Below, in pieces: positions 1 through 7,725 of a stretch of 64,000 nt of DNA; position 1 is the stretch's first letter; each line of letters begins with the position of its first letter. Below the pieces are notes generated by a model that saw nothing but the letters and a program-made list of their open reading frames with translations, did not search any database and had not been told where the DNA came from. The stretch is taken from NCBI RefSeq assembly GCF_900637855.1, contig NZ_LR134440.1:310001-374000 (forward strand), read 5' to 3'. This DNA comes from Neisseria animaloris. GTDB lineage: Bacteria > Pseudomonadota > Gammaproteobacteria > Burkholderiales > Neisseriaceae. A program made the translations under genes and the position numbers.

Positions 1-732
1 GTTTGGCGCGCGCATGTTTTCATAGGCCGTCTGAAAACGCTGCCAGCGGTTTTTACCGGTTAAGCCTTTGTTTTCGCGCTGTATCACATGGTTGGCACCG
101 ATGTTTTTCAGGCTGTGCAGCAGGGCTTTGAGGGTGGGGAAATATTGGGTGTAGCTTTCGGTGTGTATGCGAATGTTTTGAAAACGGCAAAAGGCCGTCT
201 GAATGTCGCTTTCGGTGAGAAAGCGGTTGACGTGCGCGCTTTCGTCGGCGGCCTGCCATGCCTGTTCGAGCTGTTGCAGGCTGCCTGCGCTAACGGTAGC
301 CACGGCCGCATAACCGCCGATACGGATCACGCGCCGCATTTCGGCGGCGGCGCGTTCGAGGTTGCACCATTGCAGGGCGAGGCTGCTGAAACAGGCATCC
401 ATGCTGCCGCCCGCCAACGGCAGCGATTCGGCATCGGCGAGCAGGCAGCAGTCGGCGCGGCGGTGGCGGGTGATGTGGCGCAACATGCCTTCGGCCAAAT
501 CGAGGGCAAGCACGTTTGCACCGCGACTGCGTATTTGTTCGCTGACCCAGCCGCTGCCCGCGCCGATGTCGGCAACGGTTTTGCGGTTGAGGCCGTCTGA
601 AAAACGGCTTTCCAGAAGTTGCAGCAAACGCAGCCCGGCCTGTTGCTGGATGGCTGCCGATGCGTCGTAGCTTTCGGCCGCTTGGCTGAAGGCGCGGGCA
701 ATGTGGTGTTTGGACGGGTTTTCAGACGGCAT
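1..732 (-). CDS. bioC: Malonyl-ACP O-methyltransferase BioC, 3' end outside the window
   Basis: SAM-dependent methyltransferase that would methylate malonyl-ACP to start pimeloyl synthesis for biotin. The frame is open for 244 codons from an ATG at 732 to the window edge. The N-terminal part shows the Rossmann motif VADIGAGSGWVSEQI, then LALDLAEGML and the motif-II-like stretch SLPLAGGSMDACFSSLALQWC typical of BioC. The start codon is the ATG of a DUS (ATGCCGTCTGAA), so the protein begins MPSENPSKHH; this same DUS supplies the stop codon of bioF, and the two genes overlap by 11 bases. Family membership rests on the motifs and the bioF neighbour. The C-terminus is not visible. Confidence 0.8.
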   Translation of the reverse strand, partial: MPSENPSKHHIARAFSQAAESYDASAAIQQQAGLRLLQLLESRFSDGLNRKTVADIGAGSGWVSEQIRSRGANVLALDLAEGMLRHITRHRRADCCLLADAESLPLAGGSMDACFSSLALQWCNLERAAAEMRRVIRIGGYAAVATVSAGSLQQLEQAWQAADESAHVNRFLTESDIQTAFCRFQNIRIHTESYTQYFPTLKALLHSLKNIGANHVIQRENKGLTGKNRWQRFQTAYENMRAPN

Positions 733-1882
733 CTTGCAAGCCTTTGATTAATGTTTCGATATGCGTTGCGTCGTGGGCGGCGGTGAGGGTAATCCGCAGC
801 CGTGCCTGCCCGACGGGTACGGTGGGCGGGCGGATGGCGGGCACATACAGGCCGTGCCTGCGCAGGGTAGTAGATGCGGATAAGGCCGCTTCGTTGCTGC
901 CGCATAAAAAGGGCTGGATGGCGGTTTCAGACGGCATCAGGCGTTCCCGCAATCCGCATTCGGATAAGGCCGTCTGAAACAGGCGGATATTGCCGCACAG
1001 TTTTTCGCGCAAACCGTCGGCGGCACGAACGCGCTCCAAAGCAACAGACAGCGCGGCGGCTTGGGCGGGCGGAAAGGCGGTGCTGTAAATAAGGTGGCGG
1101 GCGAATTGGGTGAGGTATTCGGCTACGGTGCGGCTGCACAATACCGCCGCGCCCATCAGCCCGACCGCTTTGCCGAAGGTAACGATAAGTATGTTTGGCT
1201 GCACGCCTGCGACTGCCGCACTGCCGCGCCCTTCGCCGCCCAGCACGCCGATACCGTGCGCGTCGTCGAGCAGCAGCCATGCGCCGTATCGTCCGCACAG
1301 GCTTTTCAGACGGCCTAAGTCGGCGGTGTCGCCGTCCATGCTGAACACGCCTTCGCTGGCCACCAAGATTCTTTTGCCTGCATGTTCAATCAATTGCTTT
1401 TCCAAAACGTCGTATTGCCGATGGGCGAACCGCTTAAACTGCGCGGGGCCGAGAGCGGCGGCTTCCTGCATGGAAGCGTGGCAGAGTTTGTCGGCCAGCA
1501 GCACGTCGTCTTTGCCCAATAAACCGAGCAACACGGCTTGGTTGGCGGCGTAACCGCTGGGGAACAGGATGGCGCGTTCGTAGCCGAGCCAATCGGCCAA
1601 ACGGTTTTCCAACGTTTCGTGCGCATCGGTGTGGCCGCTAACCAAAGGCGAGCCGCCGCTGCCGGTGCCGTATTGCGCCAAAGCCTGCTGCCAGGCGGCG
1701 ATAACGGCAGGGTCGCGGCTCAAACCGAGATAATCGTTGCCGGCAAAGTTTAAATAGCGTTTGCCGCCGCTTTCGAGATACGGCGGTGCGGTATCGGCAC
1801 GGCGGGCGGTGCGGCGGCGGTAGGCTTGTTTGGCCGTTTGGCGGTCGAGCGCGGCTTGCAGGTGGTCGTTCCAGTTCATCAT
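722..1882 (-). CDS. bioF: 8-amino-7-oxononanoate synthase BioF
   Basis: PLP-dependent alpha-oxoamine synthase that condenses pimeloyl-ACP (or CoA) with L-alanine in biotin synthesis. From the ATG at 1882 it is about 386 residues, the usual size. Visible motifs are GNDYLGLS, YGTGSGGSPLVSGH, LFPSGYAANQAV, the cofactor-contacting DDAHGIGVLG (about residues 206-215) and the lysine of ILIVTFGKAVG (about residue 238), the expected PLP Schiff-base lysine. The reading frame extends to a TTG at 1900, but the paired ATGs at 1882 and 1879 are more likely starts. The C-terminus is GLQDAV followed by the TGA inside a DUS, which overlaps the bioC start. A two-gene bio operon is therefore translated toward the left edge. 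Confidence 0.93.
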   Translation of the reverse strand: MMNWNDHLQAALDRQTAKQAYRRRTARRADTAPPYLESGGKRYLNFAGNDYLGLSRDPAVIAAWQQALAQYGTGSGGSPLVSGHTDAHETLENRLADWLGYERAILFPSGYAANQAVLLGLLGKDDVLLADKLCHASMQEAAALGPAQFKRFAHRQYDVLEKQLIEHAGKRILVASEGVFSMDGDTADLGRLKSLCGRYGAWLLLDDAHGIGVLGGEGRGSAAVAGVQPNILIVTFGKAVGLMGAAVLCSRTVAEYLTQFARHLIYSTAFPPAQAAALSVALERVRAADGLREKLCGNIRLFQTALSECGLRERLMPSETAIQPFLCGSNEAALSASTTLRRHGLYVPAIRPPTVPVGQARLRITLTAAHDATHIETLIKGLQDAV

Positions 1883-2094
1883 GGCTGCGGCGGGTTGCAA
1901 AGCGGCAGAGTGTGTATGGTTTCAGACGGCCTGTCAAATCGGCCGGCAGCTGCCCGCCTGTCTGAGCCGGCGGTTTTTTGGTACAATATCCGCCGTTTTG
2001 CAGCAGGTTTTGTCTGTCTGTCGAGCGGTGAATGGAAGCCCTGTATTTCAAACAGGTTTTCTGCATCCGAATCTGTATTTACCCCATCATATTT

Positions 2095-2132
2095 TTTCAG
2101 ACGGCCTGCATCGACTGCGAGGCCGTCTGAAA
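2095..2132 (+). promoter_or_regulatory. Inverted DUS pair in the norM leader
   Basis: TTTCAGACGGCCT and AGGCCGTCTGAAA face each other across 12 bases and end 13 bases before the norM start. The flanking genes diverge, so this hairpin ends no obvious gene. It would form in the 5' leader of norM or simply serve as uptake sites. Confidence 0.6.
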
Positions 2133-2145
2133 CTTTGGAATCCTT

Positions 2146-3525
2146 ATGCTTTTCGACCTAAACCGTTATTCCTTCCCCGTTTTCCACAAGGAAGGCAAAA
2201 AACTCGTGCTGCTTGCCCTGCCGATGCTGTTTGCCCAAGTGGCGCAAGTGGGTGTGGGTTTTGTGGATACGGTGATGGCAGGCGGCGCGGGTAAAGACGA
2301 TTTGGCCGCCGTCGCCCTCGGCAGCAGCGCGTTTGTGATGGTATATATCACTTTCCTCGGTGTGATGACGGCGCTGAACCCGATGATCGCCCAGCTTTAC
2401 GGTGCGGGCAAGTACGACGAAGTGGGCGAAACGGGGCGGCAAAGCATCTGGTTCGGCCTGATGTTGGGCGTGATAGGTATGTTGTTGATGTGGCTGGCGG
2501 TTTTTCCTTTTCAGAAGTTGCTGGATTTGAGTGAAAACGTCGAAAGCATGATGGCGCAATATATGCTGTTTACCGGCTTGGCCATGCCTGCGGCGATGAT
2601 ACACCGCGCCCTGCATGCCTATGCTTCGAGCCTGAACCGCCCGCGTGTGATCATGATTGTAAGCTTTCTGGCGTTTTTCCTGAACGTGCCGCTCAATTAT
2701 GCGTTTGTGTACGGCAAATTCGGTATGCCCGAGTTGGGCGGTGCGGGTTGCGGCGTGGCCACCACGTTGGTGTTTTGGTTCAATGCCGCCGCGCTGTGGC
2801 TGTATGTGGTGAAGCAGAAATATTTCAGGCAATTCAAGCTGACCGAGCGGTTCAGCAAACCCGATATGAAGGTGTTCAAACAAATCTGGAAACTGGGTGC
2901 GCCGATCGGTTTGTCGTTCTTTTTGGAAGTGAGCCTGTTTTCGTGCATTGTATTTTTGGTGGCGCGGCAAGGTCAGGATTATGTGGCGGCGCAACAAGTG
3001 GTTATGAGCTTGACCAGCGTGATTTATATGATTCCGCAAAGTGTCGGTTCGGCGGGCACGGTGCGGGTGGGCTACACCATCGGGCGCGGCGAATATAAGC
3101 GTGCGCGTTATATTTCGGGCGTATCGCTGATTCTCGGTTTGGTGTTGGCGGTGGCAACGGCGTTATTGTTGGTGTTTTTCCGCTACCCGTTGGCAGGCAT
3201 GTACACCGACGATGCAGCCGTGCTGGCAATCGCGGCGACAGTGCTGCTGTTTGCGGCGTTTTTCCAGTTGGGCGATGCCACCCAATGTATCGCTTCTTAT
3301 GCCCTGCGCGGTTACAAATTAACCAAAATCCCGATGCTGATTCATGCCGTGGCCTTTTGGGGCTTCGGCTTGGTGCCCGGATATTTTTTGGCTTATTCGG
3401 TCGGCATGGGCATTTACGGTTTTTGGACGGCGTTGGTGGTTTCACTTAGCGTGGCCGCCGTTTTGCTGGTTTGGTGTTTGGAAATATGCAGCCGTTCGGT
3501 GGCTGCGCAAAAAAGGATGTTGTGA
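2146..3525 (+). CDS. norM: MATE-family multidrug efflux protein NorM
   Basis: Inner-membrane sodium- or proton-coupled exporter of cationic drugs and fluoroquinolones. It is 459 residues, typical for NorM, with about twelve hydrophobic segments in two similar halves. The N-terminus reads KEGKKLVLLALPMLFAQVAQ and VGFVDTVMAGGAGKDDLAAV, the conserved MATE opening, and the second half repeats the pattern from about residue 245 (WKLGAPIGLSFFLEVSLF). Its TGA overlaps the murB ATG (ATGA), so the two are translationally coupled. The assignment to MATE is firm. The substrate is inferred from neisserial NorM. Confidence 0.93.
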   Translation: MLFDLNRYSFPVFHKEGKKLVLLALPMLFAQVAQVGVGFVDTVMAGGAGKDDLAAVALGSSAFVMVYITFLGVMTALNPMIAQLYGAGKYDEVGETGRQSIWFGLMLGVIGMLLMWLAVFPFQKLLDLSENVESMMAQYMLFTGLAMPAAMIHRALHAYASSLNRPRVIMIVSFLAFFLNVPLNYAFVYGKFGMPELGGAGCGVATTLVFWFNAAALWLYVVKQKYFRQFKLTERFSKPDMKVFKQIWKLGAPIGLSFFLEVSLFSCIVFLVARQGQDYVAAQQVVMSLTSVIYMIPQSVGSAGTVRVGYTIGRGEYKRARYISGVSLILGLVLAVATALLLVFFRYPLAGMYTDDAAVLAIAATVLLFAAFFQLGDATQCIASYALRGYKLTKIPMLIHAVAFWGFGLVPGYFLAYSVGMGIYGFWTALVVSLSVAAVLLVWCLEICSRSVAAQKRML

Positions 3526-4562
3526 TGCAGCTATTGCACGATGTGGATTTAACGCCGTTCAACACATTCGGATTGAAAGCCGCGGCGCGTGATTTTGCGG
3601 TGCTGGAAAACGAAAGCGATCTGCCCGACTTGGTGAAACTGCCCGCATTCGACCGCCATACTGTGTTGTGGCTCGGCGGCGGCAGCAATATCCTGCTGAT
3701 GCAGGACTACGACGGCTTGGTCGTCCACATGCAAAATAAAGGCATACGCGAACTTTTCCGTTCAGACGGCCTCGTTTATATAGAAGCACAGGCCGGAGAA
3801 GTGTGGCATGACTTTGTGTTGAAAACGCTGGACATGGGCTTGTGCGGCTTGGAAAACCTCAGCCTGATTCCCGGCACGGTAGGCGCATCGCCGGTGCAGA
3901 ACATCGGCGCTTACGGCGTGGAAGTGAAAGACATCATCCACAGCGTGCGCTGCTTTGATTTAAACACCCTAAGCTTTGTCGAATTAAGCAATGCCGACTG
4001 CTGCTTTTCCTACCGCGAAAGCCTGTTCAAACAGCAGGGCAAAGGCCGTTATGTGATTGTTTCGGTTGTATTTGCCTTAAAAGAACACTTCACCGCCAAC
4101 GCCCGCTACGGCGACTTGGCCGCCGTGCTGGCCGAAGAATGCGCCGGCCGCGAAGCCACCGCAAAAGACGTCTGCCAAGCCGTATGCCGCATCCGCGCAA
4201 GCAAACTGCCCGACCCCAAAGTGCTGGGCAATGTCGGCAGTTTTTTCAAAAACCCGATTGTCGATCACGAAACCGCACACCGGCTGCTGGCACTATATCC
4301 AAACATGCCGCATTATCCGCAAGCCGACGGCACGGTTAAGCTGGCTGCCGGTTGGCTGATCGACCAATGCCGTCTGAAAGGCTACGGCATAGGCGGCGCA
4401 GCGGTGCACGATAAACAGGCTTTGGTATTGGTCAACAAACACCATGCGTCCGCCCAAGATGTGCATCGGTTGGCACAGCATATTTGCCGAACCGTTCTAC
4501 AAACCTTCGGTGTGGTACTGCATGCCGAACCCAACTGGCTGCCGGCATCTTTTTCGCTGTGA
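3525..4562 (+). CDS. murB: UDP-N-acetylenolpyruvoylglucosamine reductase MurB
   Basis: FAD-dependent enzyme that reduces UDP-GlcNAc-enolpyruvate to UDP-MurNAc in peptidoglycan synthesis. It is 345 residues, the type I (E. coli-like) size. Landmarks are TFGLKAAA at the N-terminus, the FAD-binding GGGSNIL (51-57), LSLIPGTVGASPVQNIGAYGVE, YRES (163-166, with the substrate-stabilising Arg) and GSFFKNP (238-244), whose Ser239 is the proton donor. The open frame starts at 3471 inside norM, but the ATG at 3525 follows an AAAAGGA ribosome site and overlaps the norM stop, and it gives the family N-terminus. Confidence 0.95.
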   Translation: MQLLHDVDLTPFNTFGLKAAARDFAVLENESDLPDLVKLPAFDRHTVLWLGGGSNILLMQDYDGLVVHMQNKGIRELFRSDGLVYIEAQAGEVWHDFVLKTLDMGLCGLENLSLIPGTVGASPVQNIGAYGVEVKDIIHSVRCFDLNTLSFVELSNADCCFSYRESLFKQQGKGRYVIVSVVFALKEHFTANARYGDLAAVLAEECAGREATAKDVCQAVCRIRASKLPDPKVLGNVGSFFKNPIVDHETAHRLLALYPNMPHYPQADGTVKLAAGWLIDQCRLKGYGIGGAAVHDKQALVLVNKHHASAQDVHRLAQHICRTVLQTFGVVLHAEPNWLPASFSL

Positions 4563-4657
4563 TGGCCGGTTAAAACCGAGCTTGATGCTTTGAAAAACCG
4601 CCGGATGAGGCCGGGCTATGAGAGCTTATAACGCGGAAATGCGCGGCATACGGCGTT

Positions 4658-4687
4658 TTGCAAAGGTTTCGGCTTGTTGGTTATAAT
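4658..4687 (+). promoter_or_regulatory. Candidate sigma-70 promoter of the TetR-family gene
   Basis: TTGCAA, an 18-base gap, then a perfect TATAAT at 4682-4687, about 59 bases before the GTG start. Assigned by eye; the -35 matches four of six positions. Confidence 0.45.
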
Positions 4688-4745
4688 TGCCAACCCATAA
4701 GCATCAAATTAAAACAAGAGTAGGCAAGCCCCAAGGAGTAGCAAC

Positions 4746-5426
4746 GTGGCAAAAGAAGTGAAAACCAATACTTACATCAGAATCGTCGAGGCGGCTCTGG
4801 TGCTGTTTAACGAGGAAGGCGAGCGCAACATCAGCACCAATCATATCGCCGCCCATCTGGGCATCAGCCCCGGCAACCTTTATTACCATTTCCGCAATAA
4901 AGACGAAATCATCGTCCAATTGTTCAAACGATACAGCGAAGACCTGCTCAATTATCTGCACAACGCCGAACTGCCCGCAGGCGTGTGCGATGCCGTCAGC
5001 TATATGTCGGGTATTTACGATGTGATGTGGCGCTACCGTTTTCTGTTTAGCGACGTAAACGCCTTGCTGGCACGCAGTGCCGAGCTTTTGGGCGAGCACA
5101 ACAACTTCACGCAGGCAAAAGTGTCGCCGCTATTGGTCAACCTGCTTACACGCCTGAACGGTTTGGGCATTATCAAAGCCGACGAAACCGCCATGAACGA
5201 CTTGGCTTTGAATATGTGGATGGTTACCAAATATTGGTTCGACTTCGACGGTTCGATGCGCGGCCGCGCCAAGCTGACCGAGGATTCCAAAGTCAGCGGC
5301 ATCCGCCGCACCCTCAGCCTGCTGCGCCCTTATCTGCTGGAGCAGTATCTTGCCGAGTTTGACGAAACCGTCGGCAACTTGACGCTGGAGTCGGGTTGTG
5401 TAAACAATACGGTGCACCAAAGCTGA
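4746..5426 (+). CDS. TetR/AcrR-family transcriptional regulator
   Basis: DNA-binding regulator of 226 residues. The N-terminal helix-turn-helix is clear: ISTNHIAAHLGISPGN followed by LYYHFRNKDEII, the TetR signature, within residues 15-60. The rest is helical ligand-binding domain with no recognisable specificity. Translation begins at GTG (4746), chosen because AAGGAG lies eight bases upstream and no in-frame ATG precedes the HTH. It stands alone between murB and the LOG gene with its own promoter and a DUS-pair terminator, so its target cannot be read from the context. Confidence 0.85.
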   Translation: MAKEVKTNTYIRIVEAALVLFNEEGERNISTNHIAAHLGISPGNLYYHFRNKDEIIVQLFKRYSEDLLNYLHNAELPAGVCDAVSYMSGIYDVMWRYRFLFSDVNALLARSAELLGEHNNFTQAKVSPLLVNLLTRLNGLGIIKADETAMNDLALNMWMVTKYWFDFDGSMRGRAKLTEDSKVSGIRRTLSLLRPYLLEQYLAEFDETVGNLTLESGCVNNTVHQS

Positions 5427-5446
5427 AATAACCGTACTTGTCTTAT

Positions 5447-5475
5447 AGGCCGTCTGAAAAGTTTTCAGACGGCCT
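5447..5475 (+). terminator. DUS-pair terminator after the TetR gene
   Basis: AGGCCGTCTGAAAA and TTTTCAGACGGCCT separated by a single base; stem of at least 12 bp, followed by TT. Confidence 0.75.
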
Positions 5476-5556
5476 TTCCATGTCCGCCGTTTCTTTAATT
5501 TCAGACGGCCATATCGGTTACAATACCCGCTTCTTATTTTTGAAATTGCCGGTAAT

Positions 5557-6153
5557 ATGAAAAATATCGTTGTTTATTGCGGTTCCAATTTGGGAGACAC
5601 CCCCGCTTATTTCCATGCGGCCCAAGCGATGGGGGCGGCTATTGCCCTACGCGGCAGCCGTTTGGTTTACGGTGGCGGCAGAATCGGGCTGATGGGTACG
5701 GTAGCCGATGCCGTGCTGGCAAACGGCGGTGAAGTAACCGGTGTGATTCCCACTTTTTTGCGGGAAAAAGAAGTAGCGCATACCGGTTTAACCGAGCTGA
5801 TCGAAACGCCTGATATGACCGCGCGCAAAAACAAAATGATAGCGCTTGCCGATGCTTTTATCGCCATGCCCGGCGGGTTGGGTACTTACGAAGAACTGTT
5901 TGAAGTGCTTTCGCAAGCCCAGTTGAAGCTGCACGGCAAGCCTGTCGGCGTATTTAATGTAAACGGCTTTTTCGATCCGATGATAACCATGTTGCAGCAA
6001 ACCGCCGATGCGGGCTTTATGCCGCAAGCCAATATGAGCCTGCTGTGCGTCGACGGCACCCCTGAAGGTTTGCTGGAAAAAATGGCGGCCTACCGGTTTG
6101 TGGACGTATCCAAATGGGTAACGCCGGATTGGAAGAATGCGGAGGCCGTCTGA
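5557..6153 (+). CDS. LOG-family protein (TIGR00730 type Rossmann-fold)
   Basis: 198-residue cytosolic protein of the LOG/YvdD family, members of which are nucleoside 5'-monophosphate phosphoribohydrolases. It opens VYCGSNLGDTPAYF, then VYGGGRIGLMGTVADA, and carries the family signature PGGLGTYEE (105-113), which holds the catalytic Glu and phosphate contacts. A bacterial housekeeping role is likely but the natural substrate is not known. The last residues EAV and the stop codon are encoded by a DUS (AGGCCGTCTGAA), and the next gene starts two bases after the stop, so the two are probably co-transcribed. Confidence 0.88.
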   Translation: MKNIVVYCGSNLGDTPAYFHAAQAMGAAIALRGSRLVYGGGRIGLMGTVADAVLANGGEVTGVIPTFLREKEVAHTGLTELIETPDMTARKNKMIALADAFIAMPGGLGTYEELFEVLSQAQLKLHGKPVGVFNVNGFFDPMITMLQQTADAGFMPQANMSLLCVDGTPEGLLEKMAAYRFVDVSKWVTPDWKNAEAV

Positions 6154-6154
6154 A

Positions 6155-6934
6155 ATGAATACACCCGATGCAGCCATACTCGGCATGGGCTATTTAGGCC
6201 GCCCGTTGGCTGAAAAATTATTTGAAAACGGCGGCCGCGTGTCGGCCTTGAAACGCAGCCTGACTTCCGACGACATCAATCTGCCGATTGAATTGGATGC
6301 CGTCGATTTAAACGATGAAAAAGTTTTTCAGACGGCCTTTTGGCGCAAATGGGCCGATAAAGAAGTGTGGATCTGCTTGTTGCCGCCGTCGGCAGTCGGC
6401 CGTTACACCGATTTGCTGGCGGTTTGGGGGAAAGCGGCAAAACAGTTCGGCGTACGGCATATTGTTTACGCAAGCAGCACCAGCGTTTACGGCGAGGAGG
6501 CTCGGGAATGTACCGAACACAACACGCTGCAACCGCAAACGGCAAGTGCGCAAAAAGTGCTGGCGGCGGAGCGGCTGCTTCTCGAAAGTGGTATCGAGCA
6601 TGTCGATATTCTGCGTTTGGGCGGGTTGTATTCCGCGGAACGCCATCCGCTCAACAGCTTGCTGAAAAGCGGCAAAAAGGCGGCAGGCATGCACCGTCCC
6701 GTGAACATGCTGCACCGAAGCCGTGCTGTTGCCGCCTTATATTTGGCCGCCTGTACGCCGAGCGGCTTGCGTATCCGCAATATCGTAGAAAAGCGGCATC
6801 TGCCCAAACACGAGTTTTATCGGGCTGAAGCCGTCAAACTCGGTTTGCCGGAATTGACTTTTGACGAAACCGATTGCAGCAGCGGTAAAATCGTAAACAC
6901 CGCATATGATGATTTTTCCACCGTTTTAGACTGA
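6155..6934 (+). CDS. NAD(P)-dependent SDR-type epimerase-like protein (YeeZ-like)
   Basis: About 259 residues with an extended-SDR Rossmann fold: AAILGMGYLGRPLAEKLF at the N-terminus in place of the classic GxxGxxG, and YASSTSVYGE near residue 115 carrying the Ser/Tyr pattern of the active site. It resembles YeeZ-type nucleoside-diphosphate-sugar epimerase homologues, whose substrate is not established. The frame opens at 6137, but the ATG at 6155, just after the LOG stop and the DUS, gives a sensible N-terminus. A DUS is also read through internally as FQTA near residue 55. Confidence 0.75.
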   Translation: MNTPDAAILGMGYLGRPLAEKLFENGGRVSALKRSLTSDDINLPIELDAVDLNDEKVFQTAFWRKWADKEVWICLLPPSAVGRYTDLLAVWGKAAKQFGVRHIVYASSTSVYGEEARECTEHNTLQPQTASAQKVLAAERLLLESGIEHVDILRLGGLYSAERHPLNSLLKSGKKAAGMHRPVNMLHRSRAVAALYLAACTPSGLRIRNIVEKRHLPKHEFYRAEAVKLGLPELTFDETDCSSGKIVNTAYDDFSTVLD

Positions 6935-6963
6935 AGGCCGTCTAAAACTTTTTCAGACGGCCT
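6935..6963 (+). terminator. Imperfect DUS-pair terminator
   Basis: AGGCCGTCTAAAA (one change from the DUS) and TTTCAGACGGCCT with a three-base loop, directly after the stop of the SDR gene and before ubiJ. Confidence 0.6.
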
Positions 6964-6980
6964 GATAAGAAAGAACACCC

Positions 6981-7550
6981 ATGACAGCCCTGATTCCCGT
7001 TATCAACCACCTGATTCGGCAAAACCGCGAAACCCAAGCGGCACTGGCCGGATTCGCCGGTACAACCGTTTGCCTGAATGCCGCCGGCCTGAGTATACAC
7101 GGCACCTTGAATGCCGAAGGTTTTCTTGAACACAGCGAAGCCGAAGCGGTTACCGAAATCACTTTTCAAAACAGTGCCCTGCAAAAAGTACTGCAAGGCC
7201 AAACACCCGGAGTGGGCGATGTGGCCATCGACGGAGACACCGATACCGGCATGGCTTTGCTGCCGCTTTTCGGCGGTTTGCGCTATTACGCCAACGACGA
7301 CTTGAGCCGACTGTTCGGTGATGCAGTAGCCGGAAGTATCGGTACGCGTGCCGCCCAAATGGGCCAAACACTTAAGGCTTTCGGCCAAAGTATGCTGGAA
7401 CAGTTCGGCGATTATGCCCGTGAACCCGAATCGCCGGTAATCAATCGTGAAACTTTCGAAACATGGTCGCAGCAAGTTGATACCTTGCGCGACGACTTTG
7501 CCCGATTGAATGCGCGGTTGGAAAAATTGGAGCGGCGCAAGTCGGAGTGA
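6981..7550 (+). CDS. ubiJ: UbiJ-like SCP2-domain ubiquinone accessory protein
   Basis: 189-residue cytosolic protein. UbiJ is a lipid-binding SCP2-fold scaffold of the soluble complex that assembles ubiquinone. The sequence has the expected pattern: a short helical start (ALIPVINHLIRQN), a beta-rich SCP2-like middle up to about residue 110, the stretch RLFGDAVAGSIGTRAAQMGQ, and a charged helical tail (TLRDDFARLNARLEKLERR) that looks like the UbiJ coiled coil. The assignment rests on this pattern; ubiE lies far away in the window and ubiB is not seen. A plain SCP2-domain protein is the alternative. Confidence 0.6.
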   Translation: MTALIPVINHLIRQNRETQAALAGFAGTTVCLNAAGLSIHGTLNAEGFLEHSEAEAVTEITFQNSALQKVLQGQTPGVGDVAIDGDTDTGMALLPLFGGLRYYANDDLSRLFGDAVAGSIGTRAAQMGQTLKAFGQSMLEQFGDYAREPESPVINRETFETWSQQVDTLRDDFARLNARLEKLERRKSE

Positions 7551-7664
7551 ATAAGGATAAGATATACGTGATCATATCCGTTTGATTGTTTTCACCGTTT
7601 CAAACATGCCCGTTTTTTTCCCTTAAGCGCTTGGCCGGTACGGATGATTTCCAACCGTTGAAAA

Positions 7665-7705
7665 CAGCCCGCATCCATTGTTTTTTAAGCAATGAATGCG
7701 GGCTG
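7665..7705. terminator. Terminator between ubiJ and purL
   Basis: CAGCCCGCATCCATTG and CAATGAATGCGGGCTG form a 16-bp stem with one wobble around a 9-base loop. The minus-strand side ends in TTTTC after the stem, so it best serves purL but can stop both convergent units. This one is not DUS-based. Confidence 0.8.
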
Positions 7706-7725
7706 CTTGTTATCGGATTGGATTG

